Shown here piece after piece: positions 1 to 8,990 of a stretch of 64,000 nt of DNA; position 1 is the first letter of the stretch, and each line of letters opens with the position of its first letter. The DNA lies in the NCBI RefSeq assembly GCF_030409635.1, contig NZ_JAUFQF010000004.1:2948241-3012240 (forward strand), in the 5' to 3' direction. The position numbers and the translations under genes were made by a program. The notes beneath the pieces are model-generated. The model did no database searches. It worked only from the letters and a program-made list of their open reading frames with translations, and had not been told where the DNA came from. This DNA is from Vibrio agarivorans. GTDB lineage: Bacteria; Pseudomonadota; Gammaproteobacteria; Enterobacterales; Vibrionaceae.

Positions 1-1652
1 ATCTCTTTGCGCTTTAGATCACCGCCGAGTGTTAGCATGGCAAAATCTGCACTCACCGCAAGTGCGCGGCTCAAGCGAGTTAACTCTTGGTAATACTGTT
101 TCGTTGGACCAGGCATTGGCGCTTTGACAAATCTCGAGCCCGTCAGCGCTGCACCAAACGCACCAAATGTATTACGTGTCGCATGACGAATGTGCTTGAA
201 CAATAGATCGTCAAACTGGTCAGCGGCTTCCTTCTCATCGGGGTTGGCCGCCGCTTCCATCTCTTGCAATACATAAGGATGACAGCGTGTAGCACCTTGA
301 CCAAAGATCATTAGGTTACGAGTTAGAATGTTGGCACCTTCAACCGTAATAGCTACAGGAACGCCCAAGTAAGCAGAAGTGAGATAGTTCATCGGTCCCG
401 CTTGAATCGCACGACCAGAGTGAATATCCATTGAATCATTCAGAATGGTACGCGCCATCTCTGTCATATGATATTTAGCGATCGCTGTAATAATGCCCGG
501 CTTCTCATTCAAATCGAGCGCCGTTGTGGTCATGGTTCGTGACGCTTCAAGTAGATAGGTCAAACCACCGATACGACCGAGAGATTCAGCAACGCCTTCA
601 AACTTACCGATAGACATACCAAACTGCTTACGCACATACGAATAGGCACCGGTTGTTCTAGAGGTTAAGTGACCGATAGCGGTGCCCAATGCTGGCAATG
701 AGATACCACGCCCTGCCGACAAACACTCCACCAGCATACGCCAGCCCTTGCCGGCATAGTCTTGACCTCCAATGAGCCAATCCATTGGAATAAAGACATC
801 TTTGCCTCGGGTAGGACCATTCATGAACGCAAGACCGATAGGGTCATGACGCTCGCCAATTTCTACTCCAGTGTGGTCTGCTGGAATCAATGCGCAGGTG
901 ATGCCGAGATCTTTTTTATCTCCCATCAAGCCATCAGGGTCATACATTTTGAAAGCAAGACCGAGCACCGTGGCAACGGGCGCAAGGGTAATATAGCGTT
1001 TGTTCCAGTTAAGGCGTAAACCAAGTACTTGTTCCCCTTCATGCTCGCCATAACAAACCACGCCCGTATCTGGAATGCCGCCCGCATCTGAACCCGCTTC
1101 TGGACCTGTTAATGCAAAACAAGGAATGTCAGTACCATCTGCCAAACGAGGTAACCAATAATCTTTTTGTTCTTCAGTACCATAGTGCGACAGCAGCTCA
1201 CCTGGTCCTAACGAGTTCGGCACCATGACGGTTACCGCAGCACTAATACTTCGTGTTGCCAAGCGACTGACAATCGTCGAGTTCGCCAAGGCTGAAAACG
1301 CACGACCGCCGTACTCTTTAGAGATAATCAAAGAGAAGAAACGCTCTTTACGCATGTACTCCCAGACTGCGGGTGGCAAATTGCGATCTTTCGTCACAAT
1401 CTCATAGTCATCTAGCATGCCGAGCAGTGTCTCTAGTTCATTGTCCATGAAAGACTGTTCTTCCGCGCTTAGCGCCGGTGCCGGATATTGATGCAGTTTC
1501 GCGAAGTCTGGCTGGCCAGAAAACAGTTCACCGTCCCACCAAACGCTACCGGCTTCCATCGCCTCTTTCTCAGTACTAGAGAGAGGAGGAAGAACCTTTT
1601 TGAACATTTTGAATGCGGGATCACTGATCCATTTTTTACGTAGAGAGCTCAT
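1..1652 (-). CDS. fadE: Acyl-CoA dehydrogenase FadE (C-terminus cut off by window edge)
   Basis: FAD-dependent acyl-CoA dehydrogenase for the first oxidation step of fatty-acid beta-oxidation. About 550 N-terminal codons are present; the rest lies left of base 1. I translated the minus strand from the ATG at 1650-1652, which is preceded by an AGGA-type ribosome site. The product begins MSSLRKKWISDP and contains FALTGPEAGSDAG, the substrate/flavin-contacting segment of acyl-CoA dehydrogenases, and a long acyl-CoA dehydrogenase core. The sequence resembles the large (about 815 residue) FadE type of gammaproteobacteria rather than the short ~380-residue enzymes. A TetR regulator lies 41 bp upstream on the same strand, so the two may be co-transcribed. 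No frame break is seen in the visible part. Confidence 0.93.
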   Translation of the reverse strand, partial: MSSLRKKWISDPAFKMFKKVLPPLSSTEKEAMEAGSVWWDGELFSGQPDFAKLHQYPAPALSAEEQSFMDNELETLLGMLDDYEIVTKDRNLPPAVWEYMRKERFFSLIISKEYGGRAFSALANSTIVSRLATRSISAAVTVMVPNSLGPGELLSHYGTEEQKDYWLPRLADGTDIPCFALTGPEAGSDAGGIPDTGVVCYGEHEGEQVLGLRLNWNKRYITLAPVATVLGLAFKMYDPDGLMGDKKDLGITCALIPADHTGVEIGERHDPIGLAFMNGPTRGKDVFIPMDWLIGGQDYAGKGWRMLVECLSAGRGISLPALGTAIGHLTSRTTGAYSYVRKQFGMSIGKFEGVAESLGRIGGLTYLLEASRTMTTTALDLNEKPGIITAIAKYHMTEMARTILNDSMDIHSGRAIQAGPMNYLTSAYLGVPVAITVEGANILTRNLMIFGQGATRCHPYVLQEMEAAANPDEKEAADQFDDLLFKHIRHATRNTFGAFGAALTGSRFVKAPMPGPTKQYYQELTRLSRALAVSADFAMLTLGGDLKRKE

Positions 1653-1693
1653 GGTTTAATCCTTTTGTTCACGTGCTGTATATTGTTTTATTG

Positions 1694-2335
1694 TTATTTT
1701 GTGGCAATTAGATCAGCCGACATCCCTGCAGCGAGGAAAGGAATCAACTGATCGACAACCGATTTAGGGTCTGCTTCTTGATCAAAATCGTTGTTGGCAA
1801 TTTCCGTTAGCGCTTGACTCGACGCCATAGTGAAAACGCAAGTGCCAAGCGTAAAGTGTAAGCGCCAGAACAGAATGTCCGGGGTCAAACTGGGGTTTGC
1901 TTTTAATATCGACTGGGTGAAGAGCGCCAAGCTATTTTGATAGCGTGTCGTGATGAACCAGCGCAAGTGACCTTGTACGTCGGTATAACCACGCCCTATA
2001 AGCGACATAAAACGTGCGGTGCCGTTAGGGCGGATATCATTGAGCGATCGTAAGGGTGCACGCAGAACCTCAAACACATCAGCCATCTCAAACTCTTCAT
2101 TGAGATTAAGCGTGATCAGCGCGTCTTCTACCGCTGGCATGAACGCCTCTAAATAACGATCCAGTACTGCACGAACCAAGGTTTTCTTATCGCCAAAGTG
2201 ATAATTGACCGAGGCAAGGTTGACACCTGCTTTACTTGTAATGGTTCGTAGTGATGTGTCGTTGAAACCATGTTCTGCAAACAAAGCTTCCGCCACATCC
2301 AAAATCTTATCTTTCGTAGAGTTTCTTGAAGTCAT
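1694..2335 (-). CDS. psrA: TetR-family transcriptional regulator, PsrA-like
   Basis: DNA-binding regulator of about 213 residues, probably controlling fatty-acid degradation genes including the adjacent fadE. The N-terminus (MTSRNSTKDKILDVAEALFA, then a TSLRTITSKAGVNLASVNYH stretch) is a typical TetR helix-turn-helix; the remainder is the variable ligand-binding part. An upstream in-frame ATG at 2398 exists, but I chose 2335 because the family normally starts just before the first helix and because a palindromic operator (TAAAC-N4-GTTTG, 2351-2364) sits immediately upstream, where it would otherwise be inside the gene. That motif matches the known PsrA consensus (G/CAAAC-N2-4-GTTTG/C), which with the fadE neighbourhood supports the PsrA assignment. 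The ligand (long-chain fatty acid or acyl-CoA) is inferred from the family. Confidence 0.8.
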   Translation of the reverse strand: MTSRNSTKDKILDVAEALFAEHGFNDTSLRTITSKAGVNLASVNYHFGDKKTLVRAVLDRYLEAFMPAVEDALITLNLNEEFEMADVFEVLRAPLRSLNDIRPNGTARFMSLIGRGYTDVQGHLRWFITTRYQNSLALFTQSILKANPSLTPDILFWRLHFTLGTCVFTMASSQALTEIANNDFDQEADPKSVVDQLIPFLAAGMSADLIATK

Positions 2336-2350
2336 TTCAATCAGTCGTAT

Positions 2351-2364
2351 TAAACACCTGTTTG
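2351..2364. promoter_or_regulatory. Candidate PsrA operator (autoregulation)
   Basis: TAAAC-ACCT-GTTTG, an inverted repeat matching the PsrA binding motif, 16 bp upstream of the psrA start codon. Its placement suggests the regulator represses its own promoter. The match is read by eye; no binding data are available here. Confidence 0.5.
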
Positions 2365-2487
2365 AAATATACGCCCACAACAACAAATTAACAAGCAATT
2401 AACATCACACTTTCATTGATTGTATCTGGGCTGTTTTGGTTAAGTTATTGATAAGTATTAAATTGAATAAAAAACGAATTTTATTTT

Positions 2488-2514
2488 GAACTCTTTTTAT
2501 TAAGCTCGGTCTAC
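2488..2514 (+). promoter_or_regulatory. Sigma-E type promoter for the VrrA-like RNA
   Basis: GAACTC (2488-2493), a 16-bp spacer, then TCTAC (2510-2514). Both boxes and the 16-bp spacing match the extracytoplasmic-stress sigma factor RpoE promoter pattern (GAACTT-N16-TCTGA, as in rpoHP3). Transcription would start close to 2518-2521 on the plus strand, away from psrA. Confidence 0.7.
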
Positions 2515-2517
2515 ATA

Positions 2518-2656
2518 TATGTAGCGAACAGCAACACCCTTGTTTCACTGGCCGTCGAAATGAATTCTGTCTGTCCGCTGCTAATGAAGCTGCTTTTTCT
2601 TATTAACTCCTGTTTTATTGTATACGCCCAGCCCTTTATGGTCTGGGCGCTTTTTT
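2518..2656 (+). ncRNA. vrrA: VrrA small RNA (sigma-E dependent, Hfq-type)
   Basis: A transcript of about 140 nt is bounded by the sigma-E promoter at 2488-2514 and a strong intrinsic terminator (7-bp GC stem, six T) at 2625-2656. It contains no convincing reading frame. In V. cholerae, VrrA is a 140-nt sigma-E dependent RNA that lowers outer membrane protein synthesis (OmpA and others) and raises vesicle release; as I recall it lies beside the TetR gene VC1741, next to the acyl-CoA dehydrogenase VC1740. Length, promoter class, orientation and neighbours all agree here. The name is inferred from context, not from a sequence alignment. The 5' start is approximate. Confidence 0.75.
2625..2656 (+). 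terminator. Rho-independent terminator of the VrrA-like RNA
   Basis: CGCCCAG (2625-2631) pairs with CTGGGCG (2643-2649), followed by a run of six T at 2651-2656. The stem and U-tail also look like the 3' end of an Hfq-binding RNA. Confidence 0.85.
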
Positions 2657-2707
2657 ATGCTCATTCACCTTTCGTTCGATAGCATCACTAAATCTCAAAG
2701 TCGAAGC

Positions 2708-2741
2708 CAAAAAAACGGCAGAGAGTCATACTCTCTGCCGT
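2708..2741 (-). terminator. Terminator of the glycine-zipper gene
   Basis: Minus-strand hairpin with arms ACGGCAGAGAGT, closed by a short ATGA loop, followed by a run of T (A run at 2708-2715 on the plus strand). It lies 57 bp beyond the stop codon of the gene starting at 3187. Confidence 0.8.
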
Positions 2742-2797
2742 CACTAGCCATCAGTGGGTTACTTACAACACTGCCTTTGTTAAGTACCCTGACGTTT

Positions 2798-3187
2798 TTA
2801 GTTTAATACTGTGTAGCCACGATTCGTCATACAGTTACGCATTACGTTTTGCTGATCTGCTTCGTAGTTGTCTTGGTTTTGGCGACGATCTCGGCTGCCA
2901 CCTAGCACACCTGCGGCAAGGCCTACGCCAGCGCCCACTTTCGCACCGTCAGAGCCAGAACCACCGGCAATAGCAGTACCCGCAGCACCCAACGCAGCGC
3001 CTTTCACCGCGCCGCCAACAGCGCCACGAGAACGGTTGTCTTTTTGCACTTGACCTGCAAGCTCTTCACACTGATGCAAGTCATAAATGTAATCTTTTTC
3101 ATCGACACCATTTTTATCGATAATTAGGCTGGCATGTGCGCCTGTTGCAATAAGAGTCGCAGCAAAAAAAGTGGTTAGGCGTTTCAT
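2798..3187 (-). CDS. Exported glycine-zipper protein, function unknown
   Basis: Product of 129 residues. It starts MKRLTTFFAATLIATGAHAS, a classic Sec signal peptide with an AxA-type cleavage site and no lipobox cysteine, so it is predicted to be periplasmic or envelope-bound. After a short region with a cysteine (HQCEEL) comes a stretch of about 45 residues rich in glycine and alanine (GAVGGAVKGAALGAAG and a second such block). This is the glycine-zipper pattern thought to insert in or oligomerise at membranes. The C-terminus holds a second cysteine, so a disulfide is possible. An ATG at 3235 gives a longer reading, but the signal peptide fixes the start at 3187. A 20-bp perfect palindrome lies about 87 bp upstream and a terminator follows. 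Confidence 0.75.
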   Translation of the reverse strand: MKRLTTFFAATLIATGAHASLIIDKNGVDEKDYIYDLHQCEELAGQVQKDNRSRGAVGGAVKGAALGAAGTAIAGGSGSDGAKVGAGVGLAAGVLGGSRDRRQNQDNYEADQQNVMRNCMTNRGYTVLN

Positions 3188-3273
3188 TGAACACTCCAAA
3201 AGTTGAGGCTGTTTACATCTATTTGTTGTGAGCAAATCTTAGCCTCATAAACCGTGTTCAACTAGGAATAACG

Positions 3274-3293
3274 ATTATTCCATATGGAATAAT
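3274..3293. promoter_or_regulatory. 20-bp perfect palindrome, possible operator
   Basis: ATTATTCCATATGGAATAAT reads identically on both strands. It lies between the chemoreceptor stop (3386) and the glycine-zipper start (3187). There is no T-run, so it is more likely a protein binding site than a terminator. The binding protein is unknown. Confidence 0.45.
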
Positions 3294-3385
3294 ACTCACG
3301 CTGCTAATTAGTCCCACATTAACAACTAGTTAGGCACTGGCCACCCTGTGATAGGTGCTGAGTTGAGTATGCGCCCAATAAAAAA

Positions 3386-5503
3386 TTACACCTTAAACTG
3401 CTGCATTAGCCCTTGTTGCTGAGCGGATAACTCATCAATGAACTGTGCCGTTTGCTCTGATTCTTCAGCATGCTGCAAAATGCCAGCGCTCAGCTCACGA
3501 ATATTCGCCACGTTTAGATTGACCTCGCCTGAAACCTGCTGTTGCTCTTCTGCCGCTTTGACAATCTGGCTGTTCATATCATGAATAGCATTAACCGAGT
3601 CAGCTATCTGCTTGAGCTCCTCAACAATTTTTTGCACTTCATGTGCTGCGCCAGAGGCTAATGTATTGCCCACTTCAATCGTTTCAACCACATCTTGAGT
3701 GCCCGCTTGAACCTGACTGATCACTTCACGGATCTCACCTACAGAATCCTGCGTGCGAGTCGCTAGGCTGCGGACCTCATCTGCTACAACGGCAAAGCCA
3801 CGCCCCTGCTCTCCTGCGCGTGCGGCTTCAATCGCTGCATTCAAGGCTAATAGATTCGTTTGCTCTGAAATACCTTCAATGACCGAGAGGATGTCGGTAA
3901 TATTGGCATTATTCTGAGCTAGGGCCTTCACTACTGGCACAGCCGCGGTCATGTTATCGACAAGCTTATTCATCTCTTTCTCTGTCGAGACAACAACTTG
4001 TTCTCCCGCCAGTGCAGACTCTCTCGCTTGCAATGCTGCCACTACAGCTGATTCTGCATTTTGAACCACTAAGCCAGCTGTTTGGGTCATCTCTTCAGAA
4101 GCCGTCGCCACCAGGTCTACCTCTTTAAACTGAGCCCCACTACTCTCGCGAGTTTCGTGAGCAAAGTGCTTGGCCTGTTCAGTGGTGTTAGCAATATTGT
4201 TCGATGTCGTCACCACGTCTGAAATGGTACTTTGTAGACGCTGCAAAAATGTATTGAACCCGTTCGCCAATGCACCAAGCTCATCATTGGAGTTCACTGT
4301 GAGACGCTGTGTGAGATCGCCTTCCCCAGATGAAATTTCCTCTAATCGGTTAGCAACGGCTCGGATTGGCTTAACGATATTGCGAGCTAACAGATAGATC
4401 ACACCCAATGCAACAACAATCACCAGAGCGGCAAAAACGAGTTCAGTTTCTATCGCTTCTGCTAATCTGTCTGAGATCACACCGTCCAGCTCATACGCAT
4501 CAGCAAACACGGCCGAGCGAGGCATTTCAATCATCACACGCCACGTTTGATTGCCTAATACCATGGGTACGTAAACGGCCAGTTGTTGTTGGTTTTCACT
4601 CCATTGCGCCTTAATTTCTTTGCGCTCAAACAAGCGATTCAGCTCTGCGGCTGCGAAATCTTGACTCTGATACTGAGCTAAAGGCACAAGTTGAACATTG
4701 TCAGTCGCGAGAACTTGATTGCTTGAATCAGTAATTGCCACTTGACCTTGCCCGTCAAACAGCTGTTTGTCTGCGGTCAGCACGATACTGTTCAAAGACG
4801 ATAGGTCTATCACTGTACCGAAATAACCGACGAGTTCTCCATCCACCCTAACTGGAACAGATAGCGCGACATTCAGTGCCGCCTGATTGTTAAAGTTCAT
4901 CAGCGACGCCTGACCAAAACAAACGTGCGAAGACCCAGTCAAGCAGGACTGGAGTGAGTTGTATTGTGGGGAGTTTAGTTGAGACTCTTGTAGTACACGC
5001 TGCGAGACCTGTTCGTTATTGTCATTGACAGTCCACAACGACGCAAAGCGACCTGCATCGTTCGATCCTACGTAGTCTGCGCCGACATAATTCGCGTCTT
5101 CACTGTCTAACGCATCCGGCAAAAATACCAGATAGGCGGTATTAATGGTCGTAAAGTTCACCACCGTTTTTCGTACAATCTCATCAAGAGCAGTACGTAA
5201 ATCTTCACTGGCACCAAAATTATCTTCGCTACTGGTTTTTGTTAGCAACACGGTAGACGCGATCATTTCTGCACGCAGTTGCGCTTGTTGAAGGTATTGC
5301 TCCACTTCACGTGAAGCCAGTTGCGCTTGAGAGATGAGGAGTTGCTGAGATTTGTCTTGGACAGACCGTGTTGAATACTCTTGTACAACCGCTTGATTGT
5401 TTGACGCGTTATACAGAGATAAACCAACAAGAGATAGAGAGGTAACAAGTAGACAGCAACCGACGAGCAGCGTGATTTTCCACTGCACTGAAAGTGTTCG
5501 CAT
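3386..5503 (-). CDS. Methyl-accepting chemotaxis protein
   Basis: Transmembrane chemoreceptor of 705 residues. Residues ~9-31 are the first membrane helix; ~35-350 are a large periplasmic sensing region (size fits a double-Cache domain, with a close cysteine pair in [11 protein letters not shown]); ~355-377 are the second helix ([19 protein letters not shown]). HAMP follows to ~430, then the cytoplasmic signalling coiled coil. The conserved hairpin tip is clear at ~541-578 ([20 protein letters not shown] and [14 protein letters not shown]). It relays ligand binding to CheA/CheW and flagellar motors. No CheR-tethering pentapeptide is seen at the C-terminus (ends MQQFKV). The ligand cannot be read from the sequence. 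It is a single-gene unit, divergent from xthA. Confidence 0.95.
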   Translation of the reverse strand: MRTLSVQWKITLLVGCCLLVTSLSLVGLSLYNASNNQAVVQEYSTRSVQDKSQQLLISQAQLASREVEQYLQQAQLRAEMIASTVLLTKTSSEDNFGASEDLRTALDEIVRKTVVNFTTINTAYLVFLPDALDSEDANYVGADYVGSNDAGRFASLWTVNDNNEQVSQRVLQESQLNSPQYNSLQSCLTGSSHVCFGQASLMNFNNQAALNVALSVPVRVDGELVGYFGTVIDLSSLNSIVLTADKQLFDGQGQVAITDSSNQVLATDNVQLVPLAQYQSQDFAAAELNRLFERKEIKAQWSENQQQLAVYVPMVLGNQTWRVMIEMPRSAVFADAYELDGVISDRLAEAIETELVFAALVIVVALGVIYLLARNIVKPIRAVANRLEEISSGEGDLTQRLTVNSNDELGALANGFNTFLQRLQSTISDVVTTSNNIANTTEQAKHFAHETRESSGAQFKEVDLVATASEEMTQTAGLVVQNAESAVVAALQARESALAGEQVVVSTEKEMNKLVDNMTAAVPVVKALAQNNANITDILSVIEGISEQTNLLALNAAIEAARAGEQGRGFAVVADEVRSLATRTQDSVGEIREVISQVQAGTQDVVETIEVGNTLASGAAHEVQKIVEELKQIADSVNAIHDMNSQIVKAAEEQQQVSGEVNLNVANIRELSAGILQHAEESEQTAQFIDELSAQQQGLMQQFKV

Positions 5504-5781
5504 AACACATCCTTATTTAAGCAAACATCGTAAAAACTGTGCTTTAAAGCACTAACCTAATTTTTCATGAGATTCTCAGCCACCATCTATATCCTTAGAT
5601 GTGCCACTAAGAACGATTGTCCTACAACTTTTGTTGCAGGCTTAAAAATACATCACATTAACTTAACAATTCAATACTCTATCGGCGGTTTTATCATTAA
5701 CTTAAGCTCGAATTACTGAACTTCGTGTTAGAATCAGCGAAAACACGCTGTGTTTAACTACAAATAAAGACGGATCGAATA

Positions 5782-6594
5782 ATGAAAATTGTCAGCTTCA
5801 ACATAAATGGCCTTCGTGCCCGCCTTCATCAGCTTCAAGCGCTGATCGACAAACATCAGCCAGATGTCATTGGTTTACAAGAGATCAAAGTTCACGATGA
5901 AGCCTTCCCTATCGAGGATGTCGAAGCCATGGGTTACCACGTCTACTTCCATGGTCAAAAAGCGCACTATGGTGTGGCGATGCTGTGCAAGAAAGAAGCC
6001 TTACACGTACAAAAAGGCTTTCCGACAGATAACGAAGAGCATCAAAAGCGCATGATTATGTGCACTGTGGAAGATGATAACGGCGATAAGGTAACTGTGC
6101 TCAACGGCTACTTCCCACAAGGCGATAATATCGCCCATGAAACCAAGTTTCCGTACAAGCGCCAATTCTATACAGACTTGATGACCTACCTCAACGAGCA
6201 CCATAGCAGTGATGAGAAGTTGGTGGTGATGGGCGATATCAATATCAGCCCAATTGACGATGACATTGGCATCGGTGAGCCAAACCGTAAGCGCTGGCTC
6301 AAGACAGGTAAGTGTTCATTCCAACCAGAAGAGCGAGAGTGGCTACAAACCTTGCTTAATTGGGGCTTAACCGATACTTTCCGCCAAATTCACCCAGACG
6401 TAAACGATCGTTTTTCATGGTTTGATTACCGCTCGAAAGGTTTCCCTGATAACCGTGGACTGCGTATTGACGTGATTTTGGCGACAGAGTCACTCGCGGC
6501 GCAATGCTATGAATCAGATGTCGACTATGAGTTGCGTGGTATTGAAAAACCTTCGGATCATGCGCCTATTTGGTCGAGTTTCAAAGATTTTTAA
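5782..6594 (+). CDS. xthA: Exodeoxyribonuclease III (AP endonuclease)
   Basis: Metal-dependent 3'-5' exonuclease and class II AP endonuclease of base-excision repair. It has 270 residues, close to the 268 of E. coli. The N-terminal [19 protein letters not shown] and LQEIK (metal-binding Glu) motifs, the central [13 protein letters not shown] (catalytic Asp-x-Asn) and the C-terminal SDHAPIW (catalytic Asp-His) are all intact, in the order of the endonuclease/exonuclease/phosphatase fold. It is a single transcription unit, divergent from the chemoreceptor, ending at an intrinsic terminator at 6610-6637. Confidence 0.97.
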   Translation: MKIVSFNINGLRARLHQLQALIDKHQPDVIGLQEIKVHDEAFPIEDVEAMGYHVYFHGQKAHYGVAMLCKKEALHVQKGFPTDNEEHQKRMIMCTVEDDNGDKVTVLNGYFPQGDNIAHETKFPYKRQFYTDLMTYLNEHHSSDEKLVVMGDINISPIDDDIGIGEPNRKRWLKTGKCSFQPEEREWLQTLLNWGLTDTFRQIHPDVNDRFSWFDYRSKGFPDNRGLRIDVILATESLAAQCYESDVDYELRGIEKPSDHAPIWSSFKDF

Positions 6595-6609
6595 GCTTGG
6601 ATAGAATTA

Positions 6610-6637
6610 GAGCGCCAAATTGGCGCTCCAATTTTTT
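6610..6637 (+). terminator. Terminator of xthA
   Basis: GAGCGCCA pairs with TGGCGCTC around an AAT loop, followed by TTTTTT. The tail overlaps the stop codon of the convergent permease gene by two bases. Confidence 0.85.
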
Positions 6638-7313
6638 AGCTCAGTGGTCTCAAATAAGCCAAGAAGCGCTTCTCTGCAAACTTAAAGCACCACAGAATGA
6701 TAAACGTCAACGCCATATAGAACAGGCCTGCCGTTAAGAACGACTCAAATGGTGCGTAATAACGAGAGTTCACCAAGCGGGCTGCGCCCGTTAAATCCAT
6801 GATGGTTACAATACCTGCCACTGCTGAGCCATGAAGCATGAAGATCACTTCATTACTATAAGCTGGCAGCGCACGGCGTAAGGCACTCGGCAAGATGATA
6901 CGGCGATAGGTCAAAAACGTCCCCATGCCATACGCTTTAGCGGCTTCCACTTCCCCTTTTGGTAGCCCATTGATCGCACCACGAATGATCTCTGCTGTAT
7001 AAGCGGAGGTGTTTAATACGAACGCCACCAAGGCACAGAACCAAGCATGCTGCCACATGGTGTCTTTTACTGGGAAGAACTGATCCATCCCGTAATAGAT
7101 TAGGTAAAGCTGCACCAGAAGTGGCGTACCACGGAAAAAGTAGATAAACGCCCAACTCGGAGCCCAAAATATCGGATTATCGGCATTACGTGCCACTGCA
7201 AGTGGAATTGCGATACACAACCCTATAATCAACGCTAAACCCACCAGCCAAACGGTTGTCCATAACCCATCAAGGTAAATAGGGAAGCTTTCTACTACTA
7301 ACGAAAAATCCAT
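6636..7313 (-). CDS. Amino-acid ABC transporter permease (HisM/ArtM/AotM type)
   Basis: Inner-membrane permease of 225 residues with about five hydrophobic helices, the HisMQ class. The N-terminal YLDGLWTTVWLVGLALIIG is the typical first helix, and EVEAAKAYGM...RRIILPSALRRALPAY is the EAA loop that docks on the ATPase. It forms the heterodimeric channel with the upstream permease (2-bp spacing). Family and ATPase similarity suggest uptake of arginine, ornithine, histidine or lysine; the exact substrate is not decided by sequence. It is the last gene of a four-gene minus-strand unit ATPase - binding protein - permease - permease. Confidence 0.9.
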   Translation of the reverse strand: MDFSLVVESFPIYLDGLWTTVWLVGLALIIGLCIAIPLAVARNADNPIFWAPSWAFIYFFRGTPLLVQLYLIYYGMDQFFPVKDTMWQHAWFCALVAFVLNTSAYTAEIIRGAINGLPKGEVEAAKAYGMGTFLTYRRIILPSALRRALPAYSNEVIFMLHGSAVAGIVTIMDLTGAARLVNSRYYAPFESFLTAGLFYMALTFIILWCFKFAEKRFLAYLRPLS

Positions 7314-7315
7314 GA

Positions 7316-8056
7316 TTACCTCGCGTGAATACTGAATTTACGCTCAACGAGCTTGAGAAGGCCCGTCGATACGGCGGTGAAAATAAGAAAGATAACCGCG
7401 ACAGTCATATAGAAGGTAAACGGCATTTTGGTTGAGCCTGCAGCCAGCGAACTAATGCGTACCATATCTTCTAAACCGATAATCGAAACCAGCGCGGTGG
7501 TTTTCAGTAGTACTAACCAGTTATTACCAAAACCTGGCAGGGCATGGCGAATCATTTGCGGTAGTAGGATACGGTGGAAAGCTTTAAACGAGCTCATTCC
7601 GTAGGCTTTTGCCGCTTCCATTTGCCCTTTATCTACCGCCATGATGGCGCCACGGAAGGTTTCTGCCATATAGGCACCAAAGATGAACCCTATGGTCAAA
7701 ACACCCGCAATGAATGGGCTGACATCAATATAATCTGGCACGTAAGCGACCCATTCATGGTCTGGGTTACGCCCCGTAAAGAATTCATTTAACCACTCGT
7801 TGGTACCATAGAGGGTATTGTTGAGAAGGATTTGACCGCCGAAGAAGATAAGCATCATCAACACAAGGTCTGGGATACCACGAATAATGGTTGTGTAAAG
7901 TGTTGCAATCGCGCGCGCCCAGCGATATGGGGCAAGCTTTGCAAGAGCACCTAACATGCCAAGAATAACAGCAAGCAATAGCGAAAGAAGGGCTACTTCA
8001 ATCGTCAAAATGGCCCCTTTAAAAATAGAGGCTTCATATCCTTGTAAGTCGATCAT
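7316..8056 (-). CDS. Amino-acid ABC transporter permease (HisQ/ArtQ/AotQ type)
   Basis: Second inner-membrane permease of the transporter, 246 residues. The start at 8056 (MIDLQGYEASIFKGAILTIE) follows an AGGAATCCTCT ribosome site and agrees with the family; the longer reading from 8131 runs back into the spacer. QMEAAKAYGM...FHRILLPQMIRHALPGF is the EAA loop. An insert of about 40 residues near the middle (LLNNTLYGTNEWLNEFFTGR onwards) is longer than in E. coli HisQ and probably lies in the periplasm. Partner of the permease 2 bp downstream. Confidence 0.9.
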   Translation of the reverse strand: MIDLQGYEASIFKGAILTIEVALLSLLLAVILGMLGALAKLAPYRWARAIATLYTTIIRGIPDLVLMMLIFFGGQILLNNTLYGTNEWLNEFFTGRNPDHEWVAYVPDYIDVSPFIAGVLTIGFIFGAYMAETFRGAIMAVDKGQMEAAKAYGMSSFKAFHRILLPQMIRHALPGFGNNWLVLLKTTALVSIIGLEDMVRISSLAAGSTKMPFTFYMTVAVIFLIFTAVSTGLLKLVERKFSIHAR

Positions 8057-8140
8057 AGAGGATTCCTGTCCTGACCTTTCAAAACTACATTGGCAGGGAG
8101 AAAGGAGGGTTGGCCTACCTAGGCAGGCCAACTAAGTTGA

Positions 8141-8908
8141 TTAATCGCCGTAAACGTCGTAGTTAAAGTATTTTGCTGCAATCTCTTGATATTTACCTTG
8201 CTCACGAAGTGATGCGATAGCGCCTGATAGCGCTTCAGTAAGCTCTTTGTCTTGCTTGCGAACTGCAATACCCATGCCTTCACCAAACCACTTTGGATCA
8301 GTCAAAGAAGGGCCAGCGAACTCGTACGCATCACCACCGTCAGAGTTAAGAACACCCTCTTCTAGCGCAGATGCATCTCCTAGTACCGCCGCAATACGAC
8401 CGTTAGCTAGATCAAGGTAAGCTTCGTCGAATGAACCGTAGCGAACGATCTCTACGTCTTTGTAGTTGTCTGTCAGATATTTGTCGTGTGTTGTAGCACG
8501 CTGCACACCAATCTTCACGCCAGACAGATCTTCAAAGTTCAAACCAGCGTCTTTCTTAGCAATGAATTTGTTCGGAATTTGAGCGTATTTTTCTGTGAAA
8601 TCAACACGTTTTTTACGCTCTTCAGTGATAGACATCGCTGCAATGATCGCATCGTATTTACGCGCAAGCAGTGACGGAATAATGCCGTCCCAGTCTTGAG
8701 GTACGATCACACACTTCGCTTTTAGCTCTTCACAAAGTGCATTCGCCATATCCACGTCAAAGCCTTTCAGTGAACCGTCACCTTCTGTCCAGCTAAACGG
8801 AGGGTATGCACCTTCAATACCAAAACGGATGGTGTTCCACTCCTTCGCTTGTGCCACACCCGTTACTGCTGTTGCCGCGATTGTTGCGGCTAATAACCAC
8901 TTTTTCAT
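8141..8908 (-). CDS. Periplasmic amino-acid-binding protein of the ABC transporter
   Basis: Solute-binding protein of SBP family 3, 255 residues. A Sec signal peptide (MKKWLLAATIAATAVTGVAQA) is followed by the family entry motif IRFGIEGAYPPFS and by GFDVDMANALCEELKAKC. RKKRVDFTEKYAQIPNKFIA is the conserved ligand-pocket stretch of the Lys/Arg/Orn/His group. I chose the ATG at 8908 over the one at 8914 because AGGAG then stands 7 bases away rather than 1. It delivers the substrate to the two permeases encoded downstream. Confidence 0.9.
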   Translation of the reverse strand: MKKWLLAATIAATAVTGVAQAKEWNTIRFGIEGAYPPFSWTEGDGSLKGFDVDMANALCEELKAKCVIVPQDWDGIIPSLLARKYDAIIAAMSITEERKKRVDFTEKYAQIPNKFIAKKDAGLNFEDLSGVKIGVQRATTHDKYLTDNYKDVEIVRYGSFDEAYLDLANGRIAAVLGDASALEEGVLNSDGGDAYEFAGPSLTDPKWFGEGMGIAVRKQDKELTEALSGAIASLREQGKYQEIAAKYFNYDVYGD

Positions 8909-8990
8909 TTCCATACTCCTGTGATTGTTATTGTTGTGCTCTTTAAACTCACATTTCGAGACTGCCTTTCAAACGTGATGAGCACAGGTT

